In this document: positions 10,929-20,699 of the stretch, in pieces
How positions within the stretch are numbered: the first letter of the stretch is position 1
How the letters are laid out: every line of letters begins with the position of its first letter
From: Petunia secreta
Lineage: Eukaryota; Streptophyta; Magnoliopsida; Solanales; Solanaceae
Assembly: GCA_029990175.1 (NCBI GenBank)
Contig: JARKIP010000035.1
Location: 20,511,501-20,575,500, forward strand
Reading direction: 5' to 3'
DNA length: 64,000 nt
Translations under genes and position numbers: made by a program
Notes under the pieces: generated by a model
The model's database searches: none
Told to the model about the DNA's origin: nothing
The model's input: only the letters and a program-made list of their open reading frames with translations

Positions 10929-11621
10929 TGTTTAACCTAGATCCGATTTTAGGCCAATTAACAATTAAATTTGTATTTGCGGAGTAATGATCAATAGTTG
11001 AGATTAAGAGTTTATACGGTGAGCTAATATGATGGTAATGTGAGAGCGAAATACGAGTATCAATTAATAAAAACAAAGCATAAATGGAAACAAGGAGAAG
11101 TAACCGTATCGTATCGCATCGCTCGTCTTCGGAGAGAGTTCTTCGATATCAGTCGCACTTCAGACGATCAAAGAACTAAAATAGTAACCAAAATATGAGC
11201 AAAGAGAGTATCTGAGCAAAAGCGAGAGAGTATTCTTATTGATGGTGTCGACAGGAAGTAAAGTTGTTCTACAATCGATTAAGGCGAATGCTATTTATAA
11301 GCCTGGTAGGCACCCGTTGGGATTTTGTAACCGCTGGGCGTGGATCCGTCTGGATAAGTAACTGCCGATCACATATCCGTTGGAGTCATAACCGCTGGGT
11401 TGTAATGATTGCCTTAATGACCATTAATAGATTGATCGTGGATGATCATGTTAATAAATGCTCATTTAGACCGTGTTGACTGTTGAAGTGTTTCATAACT
11501 CCTTTAGGTCTGCTCGTGATGAATGTCTGTCCGTCGGATGTCTGTCCGTTGAAATGTCTGCCCGTGCCACGTAGAAGACACGTGTCACCTTTTCAAGTCT
11601 AGTCAGCTTTTATCAAATACA
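10929..11621 (-). repeat. Tat-1 5' LTR
   Basis: Partner of 145-831. Minus-strand TATAAATAG at 11291-11299 is a likely TATA box for the genomic RNA. Contains a 5-bp duplication absent from the other LTR. Confidence 0.92.
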
Positions 11622-12412
11622 AGTCGATCTGTAAACCTTGTTACAAAGAGACCACAGTCTGTGTCTCCTGATTGTTTTGGTGCTGTTTGATAAACAATAT
11701 CAAGTTTCTTGTACGTCGTACCAAAATTAGGATATTCTGTATGAAAATTCATCTCTTTTAGTAGCTGAGGTATAGCAATTGCATATATTGCCATCTTCAT
11801 CTTCACAAAATGTCCATCCCCATCAAAAATCGAATCATAGACATCTATTCTATGATCTTTTATAAAATAAACTCCCAACCAATAATGAGTGCAAGACATG
11901 TAATCATCAGGATCAAGTGAAGTCTTCCTAATTGGCATAAACACTTTTTCGACTTGAGTCCATGCTATGCCACATTGATTAGTAGACCCATTCACACACT
12001 CATTTGGGTTATTCTGCTTAGTTCCTTCAAACTGTGCTAGGTCAAAATCTAACGCAATCTTCTCTAAATCCTCCAATATCAAGTCATGAAATCCAAAAAC
12101 AACTTCTGCTGGAGGTTTATATTCTTTTTTCTTTTGTTGAGCACGAGTCCTTTTTCCTCCTTTCTTCTTCGCCTTCATTTCTTCAAAACGTTCTTTATTC
12201 TTCCACTCTTATTCCATTCTATCCTTCTTCTGTTTTATTCTCCTAGTCTTCTCTTCCTTTCCCATATTTTTAAAATAGGATTCAACCTTCAAAAAGAACA
12301 ACGACTCTACAAAAAAATTAAAATTCAAGTCTGTCGTTGTGAACAATGCTGAGTAGTTTGTGAAATGATATACATGCTTCTTCCTCATATAGTACAGTAT
12401 AACATCAACATG
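11622..12412 (-). pseudogene. Ulp1-type (C48) cysteine protease exon, interrupted by Tat-1 and by a stop
   Basis: Minus-strand exon beginning after a splice acceptor (CATGCAG) at 12413. It encodes a basic linker, then the catalytic domain of a Ulp1-like protease, a family that cleaves SUMO or SUMO-like tags. The catalytic set is visible: His in SCTHYWLGVYF, Asp in RIDVYDSIF, Gln in PKQSGDTDCGLF and the Cys in the same motif. A TAA at 12209-12211 interrupts the linker in frame. Tat-1 inserted right after VTRFTDR, downstream of the Cys; the frame resumes at 144. In plants DUF1985-Ulp1 genes are numerous and often lie in Mutator-like or CACTA transposons, so this may itself be a transposon-borne gene. 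No terminal inverted repeats were identified. Confidence 0.85.
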
Positions 12413-12465
12413 CTGCATGACAGAAAATATCACAAAACACCAACCAAAAAAAATTAGTTAACAAA

Positions 12466-12557
<92 letters not shown>
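12466..12557. repeat. (GT)n(TA)n microsatellite
   Basis: A short GT run followed by about 75 bp of uninterrupted TA, within an intron of the DUF1985-Ulp1 gene. Confidence 0.97.
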
Positions 12558-12562
<5 letters not shown>

Positions 12563-12598
12563 CTACAGAACCAATAACAAAAAAAAGCTGTAGAAAAC

Positions 12599-12731
12599 CT
12601 CATTGGTAAGTGGATATCTTCTATCTGCAATCTCTCTAAACCACATTTTGCTCTTCACTGAAACAGTATATAATTTAATTTTTTCCTGTGAATTGATGTC
12701 TGCAATTTTGTCATCATAAAAATCATCACCC
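12599..12731 (-). pseudogene. Exon of the DUF1985-Ulp1 gene
   Basis: Acceptor TTTTTCAG then an open 133-nt exon (GDDFYDDKIADINSQEK ... FREIADRRYPLTNE) and a GT donor at 12598. Typical pre-catalytic region of plant Ulp1-like proteins (WFREI...YPLTNE). Confidence 0.7.
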
Positions 12732-12839
12732 CTGAAAAAGTTAAACACAAACAATATAAAAGCAATACAAATTTACTAATATAATCTAAAATGCCCTATA
12801 ACTTAAAATACACAAAAAGATAAAATAAAAATAACTTAC

Positions 12840-13120
12840 ACTTTAGAGACGCTGTTTTGATCAGTCACTTTCAAGCCTTTCTTCAACCATTCATAAAAGA
12901 TTGCCAAACAATTAGACGTGGCATTGACAATATGAAAAGGGCATACACGCTTATAAGAAGGTTTCCAATCACACTTTTCCTTTGGCTCAAAAGGCCTGAA
13001 TGGAGATAATAAGTGGCGGCTAATCTTACGAACCCCATGTTCCCTGCCTAACAGCTCTCCTCCTTCTGGATCATTTGATGGTTTGTCTGGCAAAACAACA
13101 AAATCCATAACTTACTCTTT
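12840..13120 (-). pseudogene. Exon of the DUF1985-Ulp1 gene
   Basis: Open on the minus strand and rich in Pro and charged residues (RHLLSPFRPFEPKEK, CNATSNCLAIFYEWLKKGLK region), ending at a consensus donor GTAAGT at 12834-12839. Upstream border not resolved. Confidence 0.6.
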
Positions 13121-13660
13121 TTTCACTGAACACTGCATAGCGGACTGTTGTTTAGATGAACACACATCTGCAATATTCCTTGCACAGACATCTATTTCAT
13201 CAAGCTTCCATTTCTCCGCAAAAATTAACTGTTCAAATGTTTTCATGCCTGAATCCAAAAGCAGACTCTTGCTCCAGTACTACAACAGATGCATCAGCAA
13301 GTGTCGTAAGTTTTGAATTATCTTTCTCTATTAATCCCAATTCTGTACCACCCTTACTTTCTGAGCGATCGATATCCATAGAATCTATCTTGACACTATC
13401 GATCACTGTTGCAGTCTCTTGCGATGGCTGTGAGAAGCCAAGTGAAAATGTAGGTGCTTTCTATGCGACCAATATTCATGATGCTTGCTTCAGCCAAATT
13501 TTCAACAATTTTAGGTTTGAGGGGAGATGCAAATTCAGGAGAAGCATCATTATCACTTTCTTCCTTTTCTTGCTGGAAAATGTTTTCAAACCCTATTTTG
13601 CAGGCGAATGCATTACAGCTTTTTTGAGACCTTCTTTAGAACCTTCTTGAGAACCTTTAT
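13121..13660 (-). pseudogene. Degraded linker exon(s) of the DUF1985-Ulp1 gene
   Basis: Minus-strand reading gives recognisable acidic and Ser-rich linker fragments in two different frames with stops near 13600, 13500 and 13240. A plus-strand ORF over the same bases has no domain and is taken as a shadow. Exon borders cannot be fixed by eye. Confidence 0.4.
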
Positions 13661-13734
13661 AAATAAAGATAATATATCACACATTTGCCAACAATAAAAA
13701 ATAAAAAATAAATATAAAAAAGATGATTACATAC

Positions 13735-13860
13735 CTTCTGGTGTAAAAATAAGACCAGCTATGCAAAGCTCACTGACAGTCTCAACTTCAAGTCGAACCT
13801 CAGCACTGTGACTGCGTTGATTGACAAGATCTTCATTATCAGCTTTAACATTTGTTGCTT
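13735..13860 (-). pseudogene. Small exon of the DUF1985-Ulp1 gene
   Basis: Flanked by an AACAG acceptor and a GTATG donor; open (ATNVKADNEDLVNQRS ... GLIFTPEG). Its end, GLIFTPEG, resembles the end of the neighbouring exon at 14163-14258 (GIWTPVG), suggesting exon duplication. Confidence 0.55.
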
Positions 13861-14162
13861 CTGTTAAAAATAGAAAACAACAATACATTACATATGCATA
13901 GACAAACTGAGTCGCAGTATTTAATAAATGGCACAAGACACACTATTCATTGACCAACCAACAGGGTATTTTATGCTGGAGTGTGGACCATGCAAAATAT
14001 GCAAGATATTTTCACGTACCAGGAGTTAAAAAAATTTGGTTATCAGCAAGCTTTATTGGTTGAGAACCTTCTTGAGAGACTTTAAAACAAGATAATCTGT
14101 TACACATTTTAAACAACAAAAATAGGAACACCAATTATTATATAAAAATTACTTTTACATAC

Positions 14163-14258
14163 CTACTGGTGTCCAAATACCAGATTCAACAAGATGCTTT
14201 AATTCATTAATTTGTTCTTCAACCCCAGCACTTTTCCCAGATTCGCCATTATTACCTT
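14163..14258 (-). pseudogene. Small exon of the DUF1985-Ulp1 gene
   Basis: Open 96-nt exon (GNNGESGKSAGVEEQINEL) between a TACAG acceptor and a GTATGT donor. Low-complexity linker. Confidence 0.55.
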
Positions 14259-14379
14259 CTGTAAAAATAAATAAGCACAATACATTACATTTCTCTATAG
14301 AAAAAAAGAAGTGCCAAAACACACATATTAAAAATAGATTTCCATTACTATATACTTCCCAGACATTCGTGCTGGGGCA

Positions 14380-14520
14380 CAAATACTTCATATGAAAAAG
14401 TCACAGTATTTGTGCTGGGGGCTATAGTGCTTTGTTATAGAAAGTCCCATAATTTAGAACTGGGACACAAGTACTTGTTAAATAAAGAGTCCCAGTATTT
14501 TATTATCTGGAACATTAGCA
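14380..14520. repeat. Intronic copy of the CCCAGTATTT repeat
   Basis: Contains CACAGTATTTGTGCTGGGG, then TTTGTTATAGAAAGTCCCAT, then GTCCCAGTATTTT. The same order is seen repeatedly upstream of the gene at 19120-19830. Confidence 0.75.
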
Positions 14521-14591
14521 TATCATAATAACACAGTATTATGCATTATATGTTGGTTGAATCTACCAACAAGTTTTTTTTTTCTTCTTAC

Positions 14592-14708
14592 CATTAAGTG
14601 TGGAATAAATATTTTCATCACGAAGCTGAACAACTGTTGGATTCAAAGATACATCATCTTCTTTAGATGGACAGTTGTGCAATAAATCAGATGAAGGATT
14701 CTGTTTAT
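14592..14708 (-). pseudogene. Small exon of the DUF1985-Ulp1 gene
   Basis: Acceptor TGCAG, 117 open nt, donor GTAAGA. Encodes a polar linker (SSDLLHNCPSKEDDVSLNP). Confidence 0.55.
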
Positions 14709-14796
14709 CTGCATATACAATAACAAAATCATTACATTAAACAACAAATTCCCTTTTACTTAGATTACGACTATATAGAATACTCTATTTTATTAC

Positions 14797-15295
14797 CATG
14801 ACTTTGTTGATGATGGTCTGAATCTGATGGTGCCTTTTCTAAACCATCTGTACCTTTTGCTTCATCAATGGGGTCATATGTATCGGCTTTGTAATCCTGT
14901 AAAACATCCACAATCATTTGATCGCTTTTATCTATTAAAGCAGCTGGAACAACATGATCACTTTGTACACTACCAACATGATCGGACCGATTATATGGTT
15001 CTTTGAAAAATCTATCCCGGCCATCTGAATAATTGAAATCATCAACAAAATGTCTCTTCTCATTTCTACTTCTGGTGTCTGATTTACTTACAGAAACACC
15101 ACAGTTTTCTCCAAGATCACTTGTCTTTGATTTTGCAACAAGAAGCAGTAATGAATCAAACTTTGCATTCAACTGATCTGTAATCCTCTTCTCCATGTCA
15201 GCAAGATCTTTCTTCAAACTATTTTCTGAGGAATTGATCATATGTTGAATCTTCGTCTCAGTAGGTAAGTTTACATTGAGATTAGCTGTCAACCT
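14797..15295 (-). pseudogene. Linker exon of the DUF1985-Ulp1 gene
   Basis: Begins after TTTATCAG and ends at a GTAATA donor; 499 nt, open throughout. Encodes an amphipathic, probably coiled-coil start (SLKKDLADMEKRITDQL, LNAKFDSLLLL) followed by a polar Asp/Ser-rich tail. Frame is continuous with the preceding exon (15368-15499). Confidence 0.65.
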
Positions 15296-15367
15296 CTGAT
15301 AAAAGAAAAAATATTAAAACCACATAAGGAAAAAAAATCAAAAGACAAAACCCACAAAGAATTTCAC

Positions 15368-15499
15368 CTTTACAACATCACTCATGTCAATAGATTTTGC
15401 TGTTGAACTAGTCTTTCAAGATTACTTTGACGGTGACTTTGAAAATGAAGCACGTTTAGATTTATGCCTTATTGGTCTCATTGAGGCATCCTCCCAAAA
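15368..15499 (-). pseudogene. Exon of the DUF1985-Ulp1 gene with in-frame stops
   Basis: Acceptor TTAATAG, basic segment (RPIRHKSKRASFSKSPSK), then TAA at 15422-15424 and a TGA shortly after, before the GTGAAA donor. The stops argue for loss of function unless an unusual splice skips them. Confidence 0.55.
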
Positions 15500-15580
15500 C
15501 TATTAAAAAGCACATTTAAAAACCAACAAAAAAGTAAAAAAAAAAAAAAAACCAAAAAAGCAAGTACTCGTAAAACTCAC

Positions 15581-15901
15581 CTGTTCATTATGAAAGTAAT
15601 CATCACACAAGACATTGTAATGAGGGGTAACAGTACATGTGTAACGAAGCATCAGAGGTTTGATCCAAGGACGAACAGTAAAATACTGACTGAACACAGG
15701 GAACACCTCTGCCACCCAGCAACAGAATAGGAAGGGCATACCAGGAAACAAATAAGTAGAAGAATTTGGCTTTATGATTGACTGCAAATGGTGTGCCATT
15801 TGACGATATATCTCAGTACCCCACTGATAACAACTATGCACCTCTTCATTATCAATAATAATCATATGTTGATCATCCACTACTCTAGGTAATGGCCGGC
15901 C
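15581..15901 (-). pseudogene. Exon of the DUF1985-Ulp1 gene
   Basis: A 321-nt exon (107 codons), acceptor TTTATAG, donor GTGAGT, open throughout. Encodes an Ile/Tyr-rich segment (GMPFLFCCWVAEVFPVF, TPHYNVLCDDYF) typical of the region after DUF1985. In phase with both neighbours. Confidence 0.7.
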
Positions 15902-15928
15902 CTATAAAACAGAATTAAGCAAATATAC

Positions 15929-16149
15929 CTCAGTTAGTTTAACAGCATCATCTTGCTCTAATGGAACATCCAATCGTGCAGCTGACACTCTATTCACATT
16001 ACCCTTGTTCTTTGGAATCACTCTCACATAACTGGAATGATGTTCAATCAAATCAAGCAAGTCATATAATTTTAAAGTCCACTTTTTGTCCTTTTTATTA
16101 ACATCATCGTCAGGATTCCTGAAATACTTCTCCTTTAATCTACTCTTTG
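15929..16149 (-). pseudogene. Second half of the DUF1985 exon, after the solo LTR
   Basis: Continues the DUF1985 reading frame from 18668 when the solo LTR and one CTTTG copy are set aside; open to the donor GTATAT at 15928. Encodes a Lys-rich then Leu-rich segment (WTLKLYDLLDLIEHHSSYV). Confidence 0.75.
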
Positions 16150-18667
16150 TGAAACGACCTCCGTCAGTCGTTTCGGAAGTTAGAACTCCGATTGGCGTGC
16201 CGATAATTTTAAAATATTCGTAAGGTCCATTGAGACTTATCTGTAAAATTTGAGCTAAATCATACCTCGTTTGGTAGGCATCGGAAGACGGTTTCAGTTT
16301 TTATTGTCGATAAATATTGAAAAGAGATTTTCGAGCTCGGTTTTGGCGAATGAGCTTCGATACAAAATCAGACAGCGCCGTTAGGTTCGTATAATTATTT
16401 ATGACTTTTGTGAGCTTTCAAAAGTGAATTTTGATATTGTTCGGCTAGTTCCGCTAAAATGCCGAAAGTTAAATAATTTGATCTTTTTCCATTTAATTTG
16501 CATATTGAGTTTCGGGATTCCGATTTGAGATCTGCCTTCGTGAGTATGTTACATATATTTTGTATAACTTGTAAGCAAAAGTTGGAATTATTTCGAATAT
16601 CGTAGAGTACCGTTTTAATTTTTACCGTACCAGCGAATTTTAAAAGAAAAAAGAAAAAAAAGAAGGGGAAAAGACAAAATATATAAAAGTTAGGCGGTGG
16701 CATGTGCAGGATATATATATATATATATATATACCTTTAACAAACTTGATGAGAAACATCAAAAGAAACAGAGAAGCGAGAACAGAGAAAGAGAAAAGCG
16801 CAGTGAGATAAAAATGCCAGAAAATGAGAAAAGAGCCGGGAAAAAATAGAATTTTTACCCTGAAACATTCAGGTAATTATTCTAATATATTATTTGAGTT
16901 ATTACGTGTGTTTGAATATGTTTTAAGGTAAAACTTGAAATATTATACATCGTTTTAATAAGTTCAATTAACAGTTTAAAGGGTCAAATGGATCCCGATA
17001 ACGAAATTGATTATATATTCGTACTCAGTGAGTTATGGGCAACATATAAATGTAAATTATTTGGGATTTGGTTATGTGATCTTAAACCATGTACATAGGC
17101 CTGGCCTGCGTATTGCGTATGCGAATAGGGTATCAGGTTCCTAACCGGAATTCCCTAAGATGTGAGGAATGAAGCCTTTAGCCTAATTTGATATATTTTT
17201 CTGCTTATTGAATAGAGTGGGATCGTTTGGCAATGAAACCAAAGGACAAGCAGTTATTGAATGGATGTAATAACTTTGTAACAAGATAAGTATTTATATC
17301 CATTTCTTTGGAGGCACCTGGCCTCGAGGATTTTCTACCACGTGTTCTTTATGTGTCTAGCTGCCGATAGGCGTACTCCTTACGCCTTAGCTTTAGATTT
17401 ACATAGTGTATTATAGGTTATGTCCTGTTGTTGGTATTCCATTGAGGAACTGAGCATTGTACTCTGCCTGTGACTTGGCATCTACTTTCCGTCTGTCGAT
17501 GAGAGTCCCGCGCCGGTGAAGGGTTATTATTGCATCACATTGCATTCATATGCATTATATGTCATTCATATGCATTACATTACATATCATATTGGGTGAA
17601 GGAGTATTCCGCCCCAGGAGCAGGAGTATTCTGCTCCATTGTATCATATTGAGGGTAGGAGTATTCCGCCCCATGAGCAGGAGTATTCCGCTCCATTGTA
17701 TCATATTGAGGGTAGGAGGATTCCGCCCCAGGAGAGTGCAGGAGTATTCCGCCTCAGATTTACATTATATCGGGTGCAGGAGTATTCCGCCCCAAGAGAG
17801 TGCAGGAGTATTCCGCCTCTAGTTTATATTATATCGGGTGCAGGAGTATTCCACCCCAGGAGCAGGAGTATTCCACTCCAGTTGTCTATCAGATTGGATT
17901 CCCCTCGAATGCAGGAGTATTCCGCTTCGGGATGGGATTACGGGCACATGTGACCCTTTGCATCATATTTTATTTCATCTCAATTCATACCATTGTGTAG
18001 ATTTGCAGTACATGACTACTGTTCTGCTTATATGTGCATTGCTTATTTGTTGATATGTTTCTGGCACGCACCCTTGATTGAGTTTAGAAGTTTCTTACGT
18101 GTTTCCGGTTGTTATCTGGCTTTGCCTTTTTATAATTTAAATAAAAGGAATTTGGTTTATCTGTTTCTTCTCCCTGGCTAGCTATCCTATTCTTTGAGGA
18201 GGCTAGTCTGCCCCACTTATTGAGTCCTTTTGACTCACCCTTGTTTGTTGTTTGTTTTTGTCTATCTATTTCGTCTCGGCAGGTTTGTTTCAGGATTGAG
18301 TTCGCCACGTTGTTCAGGAGCGAAGACGACTTTAGCTGTCAGTGTGAGCCAGCTTTTATTCCGGATGGCCACCAGTTTATTGTTTATTATTTCAGCTGCA
18401 TTTTGCTCCCTTCAGGAGGTATCTGTCTTCTTTCATACTCTTAGATGTCTAGTCTGGATAGCCCTAAATCTAGTATGTTGGGTAGTCAGCTATAACTTTC
18501 TTTCGTACAGCTTATAGGTGTCAATATGTCTGTGTTTTTTTTAGTCTTGTCTTTATTTATAAATTGTTATATTTATTTTCCTAATTTAATTGGTAAGGGT
18601 TCACCCGACGGGTCTAGGGGAGGATGTCGGGTGCCCGCACGGCCTAACAGGATTTCGGGTCGTGTCA
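16150..18667 (+). mobile_element. Solo LTR of a large gypsy-type element, 2,518 bp
   Basis: Starts TGAAACGACC and ends GTCGTGTCA, with CTTTG immediately on both sides (16145-16149 and 18668-18672). No PBS, polypurine tract or coding region follows on either side. The end (GGGTCGTGTCA) matches the LTR ends I know from plant chromoviruses where TTGGTATCAGAGC follows, so orientation is plus. An (AT)n TATA-like run lies at 16710-16731. It sits inside an exon of the DUF1985-Ulp1 gene. Likely produced by LTR-LTR recombination. Small ORFs inside have no recognisable domain. Confidence 0.88.
17590..17925. repeat. Tandem GGAGTATTCC array inside the solo LTR
   Basis: Eleven copies of GGAGTATTCC or a one-base variant, most preceded by CA and followed by GCCCC, GCTCC or GCCTC, spaced 22-60 bp. 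The unit can form short hairpins (GGAG...CTCC). Confidence 0.93.
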
Positions 18668-19056
18668 CTTTGAAAGCTTAAAAATACTTATATCTACAAC
18701 GCTGGAAATATTAAGACCACTAACTACATGAAAATCATCACCTGTGAAATCTACTATATCACCAAAAACTTTGAAGCTAAGCTTAGTGTTGTCTGAAGAA
18801 ACTATTTGAGACTGCAGAAAACAATTTATAAGCCTCCCAGAATATTTAGCATCTTCCAAAAGCATAAACTTGCGGAATGGCCCTTGCTTCAGTTTCTCCA
18901 GGTAATCGGCAGACAATAACCTTTCAAGTAATCTACGATACCCTGTGTCACCTTTCCACTGGCAATCTCGATTTTTCCACTGCGCAAATGGAATCAATAT
19001 ACCCTCATCGTTTGGCAGATTATCCATACCCTCATCAGTTGGTATAATCTCCATAG
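18668..19056 (-). pseudogene. DUF1985-domain exon (start of the recognisable Ulp1-like gene)
   Basis: After an acceptor (GTTTCAG) at 19057 the frame is open: Glu/Asp-rich start, then the DUF1985 signature (FRKFMLLEDAKYSGRLINC, FKVFGDIVDFTGDDFHVV, SGLNI). DUF1985 is the N-terminal domain of many plant Ulp1-like genes; its biochemical role is unknown. The exon is cut by the solo LTR after FKLSK and continues at 16149. An ATG stands at 19054, but the acceptor just before it suggests an upstream exon or a 5' UTR intron. Confidence 0.8.
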
Positions 19057-19119
19057 CTGAAACATTAGCACATGTATTAAAATAAAAAAAAAAATTAACA
19101 CCTATATGCTTGCAGCTAA
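19057..19119. other. Upstream intron or 5' region of the DUF1985-Ulp1 gene
   Basis: T-rich on the minus strand ahead of the GTTTCAG acceptor; nothing coding seen. Confidence 0.4.
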
Positions 19120-19870
19120 AAAACCCACAGACCTTGGTGCTGGGAGGACAAGTAGTTCATGTGCAAAGTCACAGTATTTTATGCTGGGGGCCTATGATGC
19201 TCTGTTATTCAAAGTCCCATGTTTTAGAGCTGGGACACAAGAACTTGTTAAACAAAGGGGTCCAGTATTTATTATGGGGCACACAAAAAGCTTGTTGGCC
19301 CATCCACAGACTGACTTCCCCAAGACATTGGTGCTGGGGGTACAAGTAGTTCATGTGCAAGGTCACAGTGTTTGTGCTGGGGGACAGCTTGGTGGCCCAA
19401 CCCCTCCCCCAGACTAACTTCCTAGCCATTGCTGCTGGGGCCCTCTGATGCTTTGTTATACAAAGTCCCATATTTTAGAACTGGGGCACAAGCACTTGTT
19501 AAACAGAGATTCCCAGTATTTCATGTGTAAAGTCACAGTATTTGTGCTGGGGTATAAATGCTTTGTTATACAAAGTCCCATAATTTAAAACTGGGACACA
19601 GCTGCATGTTAAACAAAGAGTCCCAGTATTTTGTGCTGGGACAACAGTCTATCCCCCTACAAAAGTCACATTATATAGTTCTGGGGCAAAGGGTTTCACA
19701 AAAAAACCGTTGCCCCTTTAAAAATAACCCACCATTTACAATGGGACAAGTACCTGTTAAAAGACACAGTCCCAGTATTTTATCATGGGACAACAGTCTA
19801 TCCCCTACAAAGTCACAGTATATAGTTCTGGGGCAAGGGGTTTCACAGAAAAAAGCGTTTCCCTTAAAAA
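19120..19870. repeat. Tandem array of CCCAGTATTT / CTGGGACAC units
   Basis: Five or more imperfect units, each running roughly CACAGTATTTGTGCTGGGG, CTTTGTTATACAAAGTCCCA, GAACTGGGACACAAGTACTT, GTTAAACAAAGAGTCCCAG. Later units change to TCTGGGGCAAGGGGTTTCAC. Another copy is in an intron (14380-14520). ORFs in the array are by-products of the repeats. Confidence 0.88.
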
Positions 19871-20334
19871 AACCCCACTATTTAAAAGGGAATCAAAAGC
19901 TTATACTGTACTCCAATGGAAAATCTAAATATTTTTCGAAACAAAATCATAACCTAATAACCCATATACCCATACAAAAATAAAAAAATAACAATGCGAA
20001 GTAAATACAATTATCTTAATATACGAAACAGCAAAACAAAGTTTTTACCTAAACACAAAGCTTCGAAATCTCAAAAATAAGAAATTGGTGTATTTCGAAA
20101 AAGAGTTCGTATATTTTGATAAAATTCAAAAGTCACAGTATCAAATTGAGAAATAAAAACCCTGAATAAGTTAAAAATAAGGAAGGGTAAAACCGAAATT
20201 TCTGAAAGGTGTAAAACGACGACATTATACTATTATTTTTAAAAAACGCGCCTAGTGGCTAATTCTCAGCTAATTTGTGAAAAGAGGCTACGCATCACAA
20301 AGCGGGTGCCAAAGTGGCTTCCACGTGAAATTTT
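19871..20334. other. AT-rich stretch without recognised content
   Basis: No ORF, RNA or repeat recognised. Ends where homology to the copia A LTR begins. Confidence 0.5.
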
Positions 20335-20686
20335 TACTAAATTTTTGGAACTTCTAAGTCTTTTTCCTGCGGTTCTTTTCTATGAAAGCAGAAAGAAGAA
20401 ACTTCTTCTTCCTCCTCTAGACAACCAACAACTGCTACTTCTCTCCCGAATAATTGGAATAGAAAACTGTCTTCTTATGTATGAAGAACTAGTAGTTGAT
20501 TCCTAAGAAAAACATTGGTGATCTTCTATGAATTGGAACTTCATCTGTAACTCAGGTACGGCTTTAAACTGTGACTTTTACGGTGTAATTCGTGTCTAAC
20601 AACATGTGATTGCATCCCTGACTAGTGAAACAAATACGGTTAGACCCTGGGCAATTGTATGTTCTTGGATTGTGTGTAATCCTTCA
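20335..20686 (+). repeat. Copia A 5' LTR, truncated at its left side
   Basis: Matches 44586-44905 (GGAACTTCT...CCTGCGGTTC...GACCCTGGG). About 180 bp present at the start of the 3' LTR are missing here. Followed directly by the PBS. Confidence 0.8.
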
Positions 20687-20699
20687 TTGGTATCAGAGC
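20687..20699 (+). other. Copia A primer binding site
   Basis: TTGGTATCAGAGC, complementary to the 3' end of initiator Met tRNA as in most plant copia elements. Confidence 0.9.

Larger units (their letters stand above)
145..11621 (-). mobile_element. Tat-1: full-length Ty3/gypsy LTR element, Tat lineage
   Basis: Element of 11,477 bp bounded by LTRs of 687 and 693 bp that start TGTTTAACC and end AATACA on the plus strand. The flanks are AGTAG (140-144) and AGTCG (11622-11626), a target duplication with one mismatch. Order in the sense (minus) direction: 5' LTR, PBS, gag-protease, leaky-type stop, pol with RT, RNase H, a second plant-type RNase H and integrase, a tRNA-like sequence, an antisense gene, a polypurine tract just inside 831, 3' LTR. 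Two RNases H plus an antisense ORF between pol and the 3' LTR are hallmarks of the Tat lineage (Grande, Retand, RIRE2 relatives). I count about 19 substitutions and two indels between the LTRs, so this copy is clearly older than Tat-2; gag and pol hold many stops and frameshifts. Confidence 0.93.

Noticed and set aside
12466..12557. (TA)n run as a biological signal
   Set aside because: An ordinary microsatellite in an intron, with no sign of a special role.
13156..13650. 164-codon plus-strand ORF
   Set aside because: No domain; it lies antisense to linker exons of the DUF1985-Ulp1 gene and shows no splice or promoter context.
17550..17953. Several overlapping plus-strand ORFs with repeated EYSA/GVFR-type motifs
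   Set aside because: They are translations of the GGAGTATTCC array in three frames inside the solo LTR; no evidence for a protein.
16150..18667. DNA transposon with terminal inverted repeats (TGAAACGACC / TGACACGACC)
   Set aside because: The ends are partly inverted-repeat-like, but the 5-bp duplication, TG...CA ends and GGGTCGTGTCA terminus fit an LTR better; no transposase or subterminal structure is present.
19106..19983. Plus- and minus-strand ORFs with repeated VLGQ or LCWG motifs
   Set aside because: By-products of the CCCAGTATTT/CTGGGACAC repeat array.
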